Source: Solimonas flava DSM 18980 (GTDB lineage: Bacteria > Pseudomonadota > Gammaproteobacteria > Nevskiales > Nevskiaceae). Taken from it: a DNA stretch of 46,990 nucleotides. The notes under the pieces were generated by a model that was not told the origin of the DNA, made no database searches, and saw only the letters and a program-made list of their open reading frames with translations. Made by a program: the position numbers and the translations under genes. Location: the NCBI RefSeq assembly GCF_000426685.1, contig NZ_AUFV01000021.1, forward strand, positions 1 through 46,990, written 5' to 3'. Shown one piece after another: positions 10,858 to 19,061 of this stretch (positions within the stretch are counted from its first letter, which is position 1; every line of letters starts with the position of its first letter).

Positions 10858-12416
10858 CGTGCACCTCCTGTTTCCTGTTCGAATCGTTGTTGCTGGAAGT
10901 CCAGCGCCGCCGCGCGGAAGCGCTCGCGCAGCGCGCTCGGCGCGCCGAACTCCAGCAAGGTATCGGTCTTCGGCTGATAGGCCGGCCAGGCCGGCGCGCC
11001 CGCGCAGGCCGGTACGCCGCTGCGCGCGAACGCCACCCAGCAGGCGCTGATCGTGTCGCTCATCGCGCGATCGCGGTCGCGCAGGAACAGACGCAGCGCC
11101 GGCAGCACGCCGAGCGTCTTGAACACGTACGGAATCTCGGCGCCATGACTGGCGCCCGGGGCGCCGGGGCGCAGCGTGTACGAGAAGCGGTACAGCCAGG
11201 ACGGCGCGCCGTCATGCGCGTGCGCCGCAATCCAGCGCGCGGGCGCCGCGAAGGAGGCGTCGGCGAAATAGGCGCGCGCCAGCGCATCGTCGTCGCCGGC
11301 CAGTTCCGGATAGACCGCGCGCAGGGCCTTGAGGTCCTCCGCCGACAGGCGCTGCAGCAGCGTCGCCGGCGGCACGCCGACCGTGTCGAGCAGCGAGGCT
11401 TCGTAGCTGTTGCTGCCGATGATCAGCGGTACGTCGAGGGCCTGGCCGGCGGCAAAGCGCCGCGCCGGCGACGCCGTCACCGTGCGCCCGTCGACGAACG
11501 GGCCGAAGGTCAGCACCGGCGCCACCGAGATCGCACGGTTCAGCGCCTCGACCGGCAGCGCGCGCAGCTCGGCGGCACTGGCCTTGGCGCCGTCGAGGCC
11601 GGCCGCGCTCGCGGCGCGCACGCCCTCGGCTTCCTTGTCGGCCAGCGACAGCGAGCGCTGCCAGCCGCCGCCGGATTCGACGATCGCCTGCGCGAACAGG
11701 CCGCTCGCGGCCGGCGTCGTCAGCAGATAGAGAATGCTCGCGCCGCCGGCGGACTCGCCGAACACCGTGACGCGCGCCGGATCGCCGCCGAATTGCGCGA
11801 TATTGCGCTGCACCCAGCGCAGCGCCGCGAGCTGGTCGAGCAGGCCGTAGTTGCCGAACGCGCGCTCGGCACCGGCTTCCGCCGTCAGCGCCGGATGCGC
11901 GAAGTAGCCGAACAGGCCGAGCCGGTAGTTGAGGCTGACGAGCACCACGCCCTGCCGCGCCAGCGCGGCGCCGTCATAGAACGGCTGCGAGGCGGCGCCG
12001 TAACGATGCGCGCCGCCATGGATCCAGACCATCACCGGCGCCTTGCCGGCGAGCGAAGGACTCCAGACGTTGACGCTGAGGCAGTCCTCGGACTGCCGCT
12101 CCGGCGCACCACCGAGACCGTCGCCGCGCTGCCCGCCCTTGCCGCGCGGCGGCTGCGGACAGGCCGGACCGAACGCGCGCGCCGCACGCGGCGCGGTCCA
12201 CGGTTCGACCGGCTGCGGCGGCTGCCAGCGCAGCGCGCCGAGCGGCGGCTGCGCGTACGGAATGCCGCGGAACACCGCCACATCGCCGTCGGCGACGCCC
12301 TGCACGACGCCGCTGTCGAGACGCACCGAGGGTTCGGCCGCGCCGGCCACCGTCGCCCAGGCGCAAGCCGCCGCCCAGACCATCCACCCGCCGATGCCGA
12401 CTGCCGTTCGCCGCAT
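10854..12416 (-). CDS. secreted type-B carboxylesterase
   Basis: 520-residue alpha/beta-hydrolase of the carboxylesterase type B family. A signal peptide (about 1-27, ending VAGAAEP) predicts export. The nucleophile is Ser222 in VFGESAGGAS; the oxyanion-hole region is WIHGGAHRYG, and the catalytic His is in ASHGAEIPYVF. The start at 12416 is preceded by AGGAGGAGAACGGC; a longer reading that begins inside the operator is unlikely. It is the first gene of the catabolic train and sits directly behind a promoter whose start point is covered by the ATTGTGCACAAT palindrome. It probably releases the acid that the CoA ligase then activates. Confidence 0.93.
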   Translation of the reverse strand: MRRTAVGIGGWMVWAAACAWATVAGAAEPSVRLDSGVVQGVADGDVAVFRGIPYAQPPLGALRWQPPQPVEPWTAPRAARAFGPACPQPPRGKGGQRGDGLGGAPERQSEDCLSVNVWSPSLAGKAPVMVWIHGGAHRYGAASQPFYDGAALARQGVVLVSLNYRLGLFGYFAHPALTAEAGAERAFGNYGLLDQLAALRWVQRNIAQFGGDPARVTVFGESAGGASILYLLTTPAASGLFAQAIVESGGGWQRSLSLADKEAEGVRAASAAGLDGAKASAAELRALPVEALNRAISVAPVLTFGPFVDGRTVTASPARRFAAGQALDVPLIIGSNSYEASLLDTVGVPPATLLQRLSAEDLKALRAVYPELAGDDDALARAYFADASFAAPARWIAAHAHDGAPSWLYRFSYTLRPGAPGASHGAEIPYVFKTLGVLPALRLFLRDRDRAMSDTISACWVAFARSGVPACAGAPAWPAYQPKTDTLLEFGAPSALRERFRAAALDFQQQRFEQETGGAR

Positions 12417-12464
12417 GCCGTTCTCCTCCTGCAGATGCGTCGGCCTCCATGGGCCTTCGCGTTT

Positions 12465-12476
12465 ATTGTGCACAAT
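12465..12476. promoter_or_regulatory. operator A: perfect ATTGTGCACAAT palindrome
   Basis: First of three exact copies of a 12-bp perfect palindrome. It touches the -10 box of the carboxylesterase promoter and covers the predicted transcription start, the classic position for a repressor. The TTGTNNACAA shape fits operators of GntR/FCD regulators, two of which are encoded within 7 kb. Confidence 0.8.
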
Positions 12477-12504
12477 TTTTATCAGCGCACTGCACGGAAG
12501 TCAA
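12476..12504 (-). promoter_or_regulatory. sigma70-type promoter of the carboxylesterase operon
   Basis: On the minus strand TTGACT (12504-12499), a 17-nt spacer and TAAAAA (12481-12476). The start point would fall near 12469, in the middle of operator A, leaving a leader of about 50 nt before the carboxylesterase ATG. Confidence 0.55.
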
Positions 12505-12560
12505 ACTTTCATATTGATATTCCCTGCGGCCCGGTCAGAGCGCTTACCGGAGTCTTGATT

Positions 12561-12572
12561 ATTGAGCACAAT
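12561..12572. promoter_or_regulatory. operator-like site with one mismatch (ATTGAGCACAAT)
   Basis: Eleven of twelve bases match the palindrome. Its centre is 96 bp upstream of operator A, close to nine helical turns, so one regulator could bridge both sites. Confidence 0.5.
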
Positions 12573-12665
12573 TTTCAGGAATGGCCCGCGACGCGCGCAC
12601 CGGGGCGGACGGCGGCGACGCCCGGCCCCGCAGCGGATCGCGGCAGGCCACCGGCAAAATCTGCG

Positions 12666-13340
12666 TCAGGCGCCGCCGGCGGCCTGCAATTGCGCGAGCA
12701 GCATGCGCTGCAGCGCGGCCTCGACGATGGCGCGGCCGGCCGCTTCGGCGCGCACCGGATCGCGCAGGCGGAACGCGACCGCCAGCGCCTCCCAGCGCTG
12801 CGCCGCTTCGAGCCGCGCCTCGACACTCGCCACCGCCGGCGCGGCATAGCCCGACAGTGCGCCGCGCGGCACCGGGCCGATGATGTCGTCGATACAGCGG
12901 TTATCGGCCAGCGCGATGACGTAGTAGCCCGCCTCGCGCGCGGCCGCGGCAAAAGCCTCGGCGCTCGCCGCCTCGTCGCGGCCGAGCTGCACGACACGGC
13001 GCACGCGCGCGAAGAACGCTTCCACCTCGGCGTCGCGCGCCTTGGTGACGGCGAAACGGCAGGCCAGCCCGAGCATCGCCGCGCCGATCAGCGCGGTCTC
13101 CAGGGCCGGCGCGCGCTCGCGGTGCGCGACGCGCGCGCCGTGGCGCGGCAGCAGGTCGATCCAGTTGCGCGCGGCGAGCACCTTCAGCGCATCGCGCACC
13201 GGCCCGCGGCTGGTGCCGAACTCGTCGGCCAGCGCCTGCTCGACGATGCGCTCGCCGGGCCGCAGGCGACCGTCATTGATGCGCTGCACGAGTTCGGCGG
13301 CAATACGTTCCGACGGCGGCATTTCGAGCGGAGTCGACAT
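12666..13340 (-). CDS. GntR-family transcriptional regulator, FCD (FadR) subfamily
   Basis: 224 residues. The N-terminal winged helix (about 10-75) contains LRPGERIVEQALADEFGTSRG and PVRDALKVLAARNWI, the GntR signature. An all-helical effector domain of FCD size follows, but the usual metal-binding histidines are not evident in it, so ligand binding may be metal-independent. The ATG at 13340 was chosen over a GTG at 13367 because GAGG precedes it. It is downstream of the EstB-like hydrolase (42-nt gap) and upstream of the carboxylesterase promoter region, all on the minus strand. It is a candidate to bind the ATTGTGCACAAT operators; the second GntR at 18143-18919 is the alternative. Confidence 0.88.
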   Translation of the reverse strand: MSTPLEMPPSERIAAELVQRINDGRLRPGERIVEQALADEFGTSRGPVRDALKVLAARNWIDLLPRHGARVAHRERAPALETALIGAAMLGLACRFAVTKARDAEVEAFFARVRRVVQLGRDEAASAEAFAAAAREAGYYVIALADNRCIDDIIGPVPRGALSGYAAPAVASVEARLEAAQRWEALAVAFRLRDPVRAEAAGRAIVEAALQRMLLAQLQAAGGA

Positions 13341-13382
13341 CGTCCTCGGGCCCCGGAGATGACGCACGACCTTAACGCGCGC

Positions 13383-14732
13383 TCAAAGCGAGCGGTAGAC
13401 CAGACGCCGGAACTCGTCGCGCAACGGGCGCACGCCGGACGGCAGCTTCTGCGTCATCAGCACGGCGCCGAGTCCTTCGCGGCGATTGACCCAGAAGGTC
13501 GTGCTCGCCGCGCCGCCCCAGCTGTACTCCCCCGCCGAGCCGATGCCGCCGGCCAGCGCCGCGTCGCGCAGCACCGAGCCGCCGAGCCCGAAGCCCAGAC
13601 CCTTCACTTCGCCACCGAGGCCGAAGCGCGCCGCGCCCGACAGCGGCTCGGTGCCGAACGACGGTCCGAGCTGGTCCGTCATCATCTGCCGCACGCCGGA
13701 TTCGGCGAGCACGCGCACGCCGTCGAGTTCGCCGCCGTTCATCAGCATGCGCACGAAGCGCGTGTAGTCCGCGAGCGTCGAAAACAGGCCCATGCCGCCG
13801 GTCGGCACGACGTGTTCGTCGCCCCAGGACGGAATCTGCTCGGGCGGCACGCGGCGCGTCTCGGCGTCCGGCGCGGCGATGTAGAGCGCGGCCAGTCGCG
13901 GCTTCTGCGCGGCCTGCAGCTGGAACGTGGTGTCCGCCAGCCGCAGCGGCGCCAGCAGTTGCTCGCGCATCAGCTGCGCGAATTCGACGCCGGACGCGAC
14001 CTCGGCGACGCGACCGGCGATGTCGAGCGACGTGCCGTAGATCCAGCGCGTGCCGGGCTGTGCCGCGAGCGGAATCTGCGCGATGCGTCGCGACAGCGCG
14101 GCGAGGCTGTCGACCGTGCCGTCGGCGCACTCGTGGCCGGCGACGAGGCCGGCCCGCTTGTAGAGCGCGCCGGTCGGCTCGATGCCGTCGTTGAAGCTGT
14201 GGCTGAGCCCGGAGGTGTGCGTCAACAGATGCCGCACCGTGATCGGACGCTGCGCCGCCTCGGTTACCGGCGTCTCGCCATCGAAACGCACGAAGACGCG
14301 TGGCGCGGCGAACTCCGGCAGGAAATCGGCGATCGGCTGATCGAGCGACAGCTTGCCGCGCTCGACCAGCTGCATCACGACGACGGCCGTCAGCGGCTTG
14401 GTCATCGAGTAGATGCGGTAGATCGTATTGTGTTCAATTTTTCGCTTCTCTTCGCGATCCGCCCAGCCCTGTGAGGCCTCGACGTCGAGCCCGTCGCGCC
14501 TGAAGACGCGCGCTGCGGCGCCGACCACCCAGCCCTTGTCGACAATCCCGGCGAGCCAGTTGTCGAGCGCCGCGCGCAGGCGCAACGCGCTGCTGTCGGC
14601 CGCCGCTGACCAGGCATTTCCCGGCGAAATTGCGAAGGAAAGTGCAGCTCCGGACAACAGCGTCAGAGCTTCGCGGCGACGCAGATCCGGCGTCTCGCGT
14701 AGCGACGCAAACGACTTCGACTGGGGGCACAT
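13383..14732 (-). CDS. serine hydrolase of the beta-lactamase class C / EstB family, exported
   Basis: 449 residues. The nucleophile is in the SxxK motif SMTK (109-112, IYRIYSMTKPLTAVV). The second-motif Tyr is probably that of RWIYGTSLD, and the third motif appears as WGGAASTTFWVN, the W-x-G form seen in EstB-type esterases rather than the KTG of true beta-lactamases; an esterase is therefore likelier than antibiotic resistance. The N-terminus has RRR before a hydrophobic stretch (LTLLSGAALSFAI), suggesting Tat export. The ATG at 14732 is preferred because GAGGAG lies six bases upstream; an ATG at 14738 directly abuts the same GAGGAG and is unlikely. It is divergent from the second TonB receptor across an operator-containing gap. 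Confidence 0.88.
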   Translation of the reverse strand: MCPQSKSFASLRETPDLRRREALTLLSGAALSFAISPGNAWSAAADSSALRLRAALDNWLAGIVDKGWVVGAAARVFRRDGLDVEASQGWADREEKRKIEHNTIYRIYSMTKPLTAVVVMQLVERGKLSLDQPIADFLPEFAAPRVFVRFDGETPVTEAAQRPITVRHLLTHTSGLSHSFNDGIEPTGALYKRAGLVAGHECADGTVDSLAALSRRIAQIPLAAQPGTRWIYGTSLDIAGRVAEVASGVEFAQLMREQLLAPLRLADTTFQLQAAQKPRLAALYIAAPDAETRRVPPEQIPSWGDEHVVPTGGMGLFSTLADYTRFVRMLMNGGELDGVRVLAESGVRQMMTDQLGPSFGTEPLSGAARFGLGGEVKGLGFGLGGSVLRDAALAGGIGSAGEYSWGGAASTTFWVNRREGLGAVLMTQKLPSGVRPLRDEFRRLVYRSL

Positions 14733-14784
14733 GGGCATCTCCTCGATAGTCGCCGGGTGACTTTGTCAGCGCTCCGGCGTTTTG

Positions 14785-14813
14785 TTGACAATGAAAAACA
14801 TTGTGCACAATAT
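14785..14813 (+). promoter_or_regulatory. promoter of the second TonB receptor operon
   Basis: A consensus -35 TTGACA (14785-14790), a 17-nt spacer and a weak CAATAT (14808-14813). The spacer and -10 are occupied by operator B, so bound regulator would block polymerase. Confidence 0.5.
14800..14811. promoter_or_regulatory. operator B: perfect ATTGTGCACAAT palindrome
   Basis: Second exact copy, in the 122-bp gap between the divergent EstB-like hydrolase and TonB receptor genes. A degenerate copy, TTTGTTGACAAT, overlaps the -35 at 14781-14792. Downstream bases GCCGCAAA (14815-14822) are also found next to operator C. Confidence 0.8.
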
Positions 14814-14854
14814 CGCCGCAAAATAAATACTCAAAGCGTGGAGGAGAGAGACCC

Positions 14855-17035
14855 ATGTCCAGATTCGCCCGTCTGGCGCTGTATGCCGTGCTCGGCAGCA
14901 GCGCCCCCGCCCTGGCGCAGACCGCGCCGCCGCCCGAAGCCCCGGCCGAGGCTCCCGCCGAGACCGGGCCGGCGCCGGCCGGCAACGCCGGCGCGGCCAG
15001 CGTCGACAACACGGCCGATGGCGCCGTGCACGTCGAGGAGATCGTCGTCACCGCGCGCAAGCGCGAGGAACGCCTGCAGGATGTACCGGTCGCGGCGACG
15101 GTGCTTGGCGCCGGCTCGCTCGAGGACCGCGGCATCGACAACATCAAGGAACTCGTGCAGCTGGTGCCGAACGCGACCACCGCCGACCTCGGCGCCAGCC
15201 ACAGCGACGAGATCATCATGCGCGGCCAGGGCACCGGCCGACACATCAACGCCGACACCGCGACCGGCCTTTACCGCAACGGCATCTTCATCGCCGGCGG
15301 CAACACCGGCGGCCGCAACTTCAGCGACATGGACATGTTCGACGTCGAGCGCGTCGAAGTGCTGCGCGGCCCGCAGGGCGCGCTGTACGGCCAGAACGCC
15401 GTCGGCGGCGCCATCAACGTGATTTCGCGGCGGCCGCTCGCGGAACTCGGCGCGGCACTGAACGCGACTTACGGCAACAAGGACTATCTGCTCAACACCG
15501 GCATCGTCAACGTGCCGGTGTCGTCGGACTTCGGCGTGCGCGCCGGCTACCGCTTCGTCGATCGCTCGGACGGCTTCTTCACCAACACGCGCGACGGCGA
15601 GTCGCTCGACCAGGAGAACTTCCTCGGCGGCCGCGTCGCCGCGCAGTGGCGGCCCGCCGAGCGCCTGAACCTGGTGCTGACCAACGACTACTACAAGGAC
15701 GACGGCCCGAGCTACGCGGTCGGCACCTTCAACCCGCTCGCGCACGAGAACCCGTACCACTCCTACCAGGACTACCCGAGCCGTTACGACCGCCACGAGC
15801 TCAGCTCGATTCTCGAAGTCGAATATGAGCTGGGCTTCGCGCAGCTCAGCGCGGTGACGCTGCTGCGCAAGCGCTCGGCCACCACGCGCGACGACCTCGA
15901 CGCCTTCTTCAATCTGCCGGTCACCGGCTTCACGCGCGTGTCCGACGAGGACTACCGTCGCATCGGCCAGGAAGTGCGGCTCGCGTCGAGCGGCACGCAG
16001 CGCCTGACCTGGCTGCTCGGCGGCTCGTACGCGAAGACCGACGGCACTTTCGAGGTCGTCACCAACAACTCGAACCTGTCGCGTACCGAGACCGACAACT
16101 GGTCGGCGGCGGTGTTCGGCTCGCTCGGTTACGACCTGACGTCGCAGCTCAACGCCACCGGCGAGCTGCGCTACACGCGCGAACACAAGGCGCAGGACCT
16201 GCTGTCGCGGCTGACGGCGACCTCGCCCTCGGTCAGCCAGAGCGACGACGTGAGCTTCAACAAGCTCTCGCCGGTGGCGACGCTGAGCTACCGTCCGAAC
16301 GAAGCGCTGAACCTGTACGCGCGCTACGCGACGGCCTATCGCGCCGGTGGCTTCAACAGCGTGCCGGACGACAACGCGCCGGCCGCGCCGCGCTTCGACC
16401 TGCCCTACGACAGCGAAACCATCAGCTCCTACGAACTCGGCGCCAAGACCAGCTTCCTCGACCGCCGCGTCGTGCTCAACCTCGCCGCGTTCCGCTCGCT
16501 GACGAACGACCTGCTGATCGTCAACCAGGCGCCGTCGGCGACCGCGCCCGGCACCAACCTCAACTACCTGTCCAACGCCGGCGACGCGACGCAGTGGGGC
16601 ATCGAGCTCGACGGCTCCGCCGCGTTCCGCGTCGGCGGCGGACGCCTGAGCCTGGATCTGAGCGGCAGCTGGGCGCACAGCGAGATCGACAGCAACGGCC
16701 CCTACGACGGCACCGAGGTACCGTACGTCTATCACTGGAAGACAGCGGCCTCGGCGACCTACCGGCGCCCGTTCGGCGTACGCGGCACGATCGGCTTCCT
16801 GCACTACGGCTTCCGCGGCGCCTGGGGCGGCTACCAGGACGAAGTATTCAATCGCGCGCTCGACAACGTGCTGCTGCACGACCTCGGCCTGGGCATCGAG
16901 CAGGGCCGCTGGAGCCTGACCGGCACCGTCGACAACCTCTACAACTACTTCTACGTCACGCAGATCGTCACGCCGACGGTGTCGCGCGCGAGCACGCCGC
17001 GGACCTGGAAGCTGAACCTGAAGATCGATTTCTAG
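14855..17035 (+). CDS. TonB-dependent outer-membrane receptor
   Basis: 726-residue receptor. A signal peptide ends at ALAQ, followed by a Pro/Ala-rich linker, then the plug (EEIVVTARKREERLQDVPVA, and VERVEVLRGPQGALYGQNAVGGAINVI). The barrel ends in the C-terminal aromatic KIDF. It resembles the receptor at 7123-9627 in architecture but is about 110 residues shorter, so the two may take up different forms of the substrate. The Shine-Dalgarno GGAGGAGAGAG fixes the start; an earlier in-frame ATG at 14801 lies inside the operator. Expression should respond to operator B. The secreted hydrolase follows after 75 nt. Confidence 0.93.
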   Translation: MSRFARLALYAVLGSSAPALAQTAPPPEAPAEAPAETGPAPAGNAGAASVDNTADGAVHVEEIVVTARKREERLQDVPVAATVLGAGSLEDRGIDNIKELVQLVPNATTADLGASHSDEIIMRGQGTGRHINADTATGLYRNGIFIAGGNTGGRNFSDMDMFDVERVEVLRGPQGALYGQNAVGGAINVISRRPLAELGAALNATYGNKDYLLNTGIVNVPVSSDFGVRAGYRFVDRSDGFFTNTRDGESLDQENFLGGRVAAQWRPAERLNLVLTNDYYKDDGPSYAVGTFNPLAHENPYHSYQDYPSRYDRHELSSILEVEYELGFAQLSAVTLLRKRSATTRDDLDAFFNLPVTGFTRVSDEDYRRIGQEVRLASSGTQRLTWLLGGSYAKTDGTFEVVTNNSNLSRTETDNWSAAVFGSLGYDLTSQLNATGELRYTREHKAQDLLSRLTATSPSVSQSDDVSFNKLSPVATLSYRPNEALNLYARYATAYRAGGFNSVPDDNAPAAPRFDLPYDSETISSYELGAKTSFLDRRVVLNLAAFRSLTNDLLIVNQAPSATAPGTNLNYLSNAGDATQWGIELDGSAAFRVGGGRLSLDLSGSWAHSEIDSNGPYDGTEVPYVYHWKTAASATYRRPFGVRGTIGFLHYGFRGAWGGYQDEVFNRALDNVLLHDLGLGIEQGRWSLTGTVDNLYNYFYVTQIVTPTVSRASTPRTWKLNLKIDF

Positions 17036-17044
17036 CGATCCGGC

Positions 17045-17068
17045 GCCCGGGCGGCATGCCGTCCGGGC
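17045..17068 (+). terminator. hairpin after the TonB receptor
   Basis: GCCCGGGCGG, a CATG loop and CCGTCCGGGC, a ten-pair stem with one G-U, 10 nt past the receptor stop. There is no T-run, so it is probably an attenuator or mRNA-stabilising element before the hydrolase gene. Confidence 0.45.
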
Positions 17069-17110
17069 TCCGCTGCATCACCGCTGTCCCAAAACCATGG
17101 AGGAGAGAAC

Positions 17111-18100
17111 ATGCTGAAGAAATCGAAGGCTTCGCGGATGCTCGGCGGCGCCACACTCGCATTGCTGGCGGCGCCGACCGCGGCGTTCGCGTACGACATC
17201 GCCGCAGCGACCGCCGCCGCCGAAGGCGCGGCCTGCACCGACGCGCGGCCGTTCTACTGGGAGATCGGCGGCTCCAGCGGCGCCCCGATCGCGTCCGGCC
17301 AGGTCGGCGGCACCGACTTCGCGCGCAGCACCACGGTGACGCTGGCGTCGGCATCGAAGTGGGTGTTCGCCGCCTATGTGCTGCAGCGCTACAGCGGCAT
17401 TCCCACCGGCAGCGGCGGCGCCCAGATCGTCGACGCGCTGAACATGAAGCTCGGCTACACCTCGCTGAACGACTACCTGTGCCAGCTCACGCTGACGGTG
17501 TCGGGCTGCTTCACCGTGGGGTCGAACGACAATCACGACAGCGCCGCGGACGGCCACTTCTTCTACAACAGCGGCCACGGCCAGTACGTCGCCTCGCAGG
17601 CTTCACTGCTCAACCTCGGCAACAAGACGCGCAACACCCTGTTCACCGAAGTGAACAGCTATCTCAACCTCGGCTCCAGCTTCGGCTACGCCAACCTGCC
17701 GCTGTCGAGCGGCATGGAAGGCAATGCCGCCGACTACGCGACCTTCCTGCAGCGGATCATGACCGGCTACTACGTCATCTCCAGCTACCTGAACTACTCG
17801 CCGGTCGTCACCTACCCGTGCGCGAGCGGACTCAGCGGCTGCACGCCGCTCGGCAGCGTCGACTTCCACTACTCGCTGCATCACTGGATCGAGGACAACA
17901 CCGGCGGCACGCTGTCGAACGGCAAGACGCTCGGCCCCGGCGACGGCGCGCATTCGAGCCCCGGCGCGTTCGGCTTCTATCCGTGGATCACCGCCGACAA
18001 GCAGTACTACGGCATCCTCTCGCGCGAAGCCTCGTCCGGTGCGCCCGGCGACAGCATTCCGTGCGGCCAGGCCATCCGCAAAGCCTTCCTCGGCACCTGA
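17111..18100 (+). CDS. secreted serine hydrolase-like protein with SxxK motif
   Basis: 329 residues with a signal peptide (cleavage near AAFAYD). I see a beta-lactamase/penicillin-binding-type SxxK at SASK (80-83, TLASASKWVFAAYVL), a possible second motif FFYNSGHGQ (about 150-158; YNS instead of YxN) and a late AHSSPGAFGFYPW that could be the third motif. Several paired cysteines suit an exported protein. I do not recognise a named family; a hydrolase role is inferred from the SxxK pattern and its operon position behind a TonB receptor. Its Shine-Dalgarno GGAGGAGAGAA is nearly the same as that of the receptor. Confidence 0.75.
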   Translation: MLKKSKASRMLGGATLALLAAPTAAFAYDIAAATAAAEGAACTDARPFYWEIGGSSGAPIASGQVGGTDFARSTTVTLASASKWVFAAYVLQRYSGIPTGSGGAQIVDALNMKLGYTSLNDYLCQLTLTVSGCFTVGSNDNHDSAADGHFFYNSGHGQYVASQASLLNLGNKTRNTLFTEVNSYLNLGSSFGYANLPLSSGMEGNAADYATFLQRIMTGYYVISSYLNYSPVVTYPCASGLSGCTPLGSVDFHYSLHHWIEDNTGGTLSNGKTLGPGDGAHSSPGAFGFYPWITADKQYYGILSREASSGAPGDSIPCGQAIRKAFLGT

Positions 18101-18108
18101 GCGGGATC

Positions 18109-18141
18109 GCGGTCCGGGCGCCGCGGCGGCGCCCGGACCGC
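18109..18141. terminator. bidirectional 14-bp stem hairpin
   Basis: GCGGTCCGGGCGCC, a five-base loop and the exact complement. It fills the gap between the convergent hydrolase (stop 18100) and GntR regulator (stop 18143). The very strong G+C stem without a T-run could serve both strands. Confidence 0.65.
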
Positions 18142-18142
18142 T

Positions 18143-18919
18143 TCAGGCTTCGCGCGGCTTGCGCGGCGCCTTGGCCTTGCGCGCCGGCTTGCCGTCGGCG
18201 GCGGCGCGCTCGGCAGCCGCCAGACGGATGCGCGGCACCAGGAAGCTGCGCGACAGCGCGACGATCTCGCGCGCGGCGCGCTCGGCGGCTTCCGGCCGGC
18301 GCGCCTTGACCGCTTCGATCAGCTCGCGGTGCAGCTGCAGCGAGCGCTGCGCGGCGGCCGGCACGTCGAAGTCGAAGAAGCGGTGCTGCCACTGCGCGAG
18401 GCTGGCGACGCGCTCGACCATGTCGTACGCCAGCTGGCTGCCGCTCCAGCGCGCGAGCCGCCGGCCGATCTCGAACGCGACCTGAATGCGATCGCGCATC
18501 GAATTGCGTGCGGCGGCGTCCTCGCCGGCGCGCATCATCTTGTCGAGCGCCGGAAAGTAGCGTTCCGGCACGCTCTCGGCGGCGATGCGCATGGCGACGC
18601 CGTAGACGACTTCGAGCATGTCGAGCACATGCCGCGTGTCCTCCGGCGACAGCTCCAGCACCTGCGCACCGCGCCACGGCCGCACGTCGATGAAGCCGGC
18701 GCGCGCGACCTGGCGGAAGGCGTTGCGCACCGGCGTGCGGCTGACGCCGAAGCGCGAGGCGACTTCCTGCTCGCGAATCCACTGCCCCGGCTCGTAATGG
18801 CCCTGGACGATGTCGCGAATCAGGCGCCGGGCGATGGCGGCATCGAGCGGCAGGTCGTGCAGCTTGCCAAGGCCTTCGACGGCGGGCTCGGCGGGATTCT
18901 CGGGGGCAAGTTCGTCCAT
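18143..18919 (-). CDS. GntR-family transcriptional regulator, FCD subfamily
   Basis: 258 residues. The winged helix (about 20-90) carries YEPGQWIREQEVASRFGVSRT and PVRNAFRQVARAGFI; a helical FCD-type domain follows, ending in a lysine/arginine-rich tail (RKAKAPRKPREA) that is unusual for the family and may add DNA contact. The ATG at 18919 has no clear Shine-Dalgarno; a longer reading to 18985 would translate through the operator and is less likely. A perfect ATTGTGCACAAT lies 18 bp upstream, the expected place for autoregulation. It is convergent with the serine hydrolase gene. Confidence 0.87.
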   Translation of the reverse strand: MDELAPENPAEPAVEGLGKLHDLPLDAAIARRLIRDIVQGHYEPGQWIREQEVASRFGVSRTPVRNAFRQVARAGFIDVRPWRGAQVLELSPEDTRHVLDMLEVVYGVAMRIAAESVPERYFPALDKMMRAGEDAAARNSMRDRIQVAFEIGRRLARWSGSQLAYDMVERVASLAQWQHRFFDFDVPAAAQRSLQLHRELIEAVKARRPEAAERAAREIVALSRSFLVPRIRLAAAERAAADGKPARKAKAPRKPREA

Positions 18920-18937
18920 GAAGGCGGCAACAATGGC

Positions 18938-18949
18938 ATTGTGCACAAT
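18938..18949. promoter_or_regulatory. operator C: perfect ATTGTGCACAAT palindrome
   Basis: Third exact copy, 18 bp upstream of the second GntR regulator. It shares with operator B not only the palindrome but also GCCGCAAA three bases further on (18953-18960), so the similarity extends over about 23 positions. Confidence 0.8.
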
Positions 18950-19061
18950 CTTGCCGCAAATTACGGCCGCATGACAGATCCGCATGCCGCTGGCGGAAAC
19001 CGCGCGGCGACGCCTGCGGCGGTTCCGGACTCCGGCGCCGGCGTGCGCGAGCGCGCCTGTT

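Noticed and set aside
14427-14438. ATTGTGTTCAAT, similar to the operator palindrome
   Set aside because: It lies well inside the EstB-like hydrolase coding sequence (residues around IEHNT), has several departures from symmetry and is far from any promoter, so it is probably chance.
13383-14732. Antibiotic resistance by a class C beta-lactamase
   Set aside because: SxxK is present, but the third motif is W-G-G type as in EstB esterases, not KTG, and the gene belongs to a catabolic cluster.
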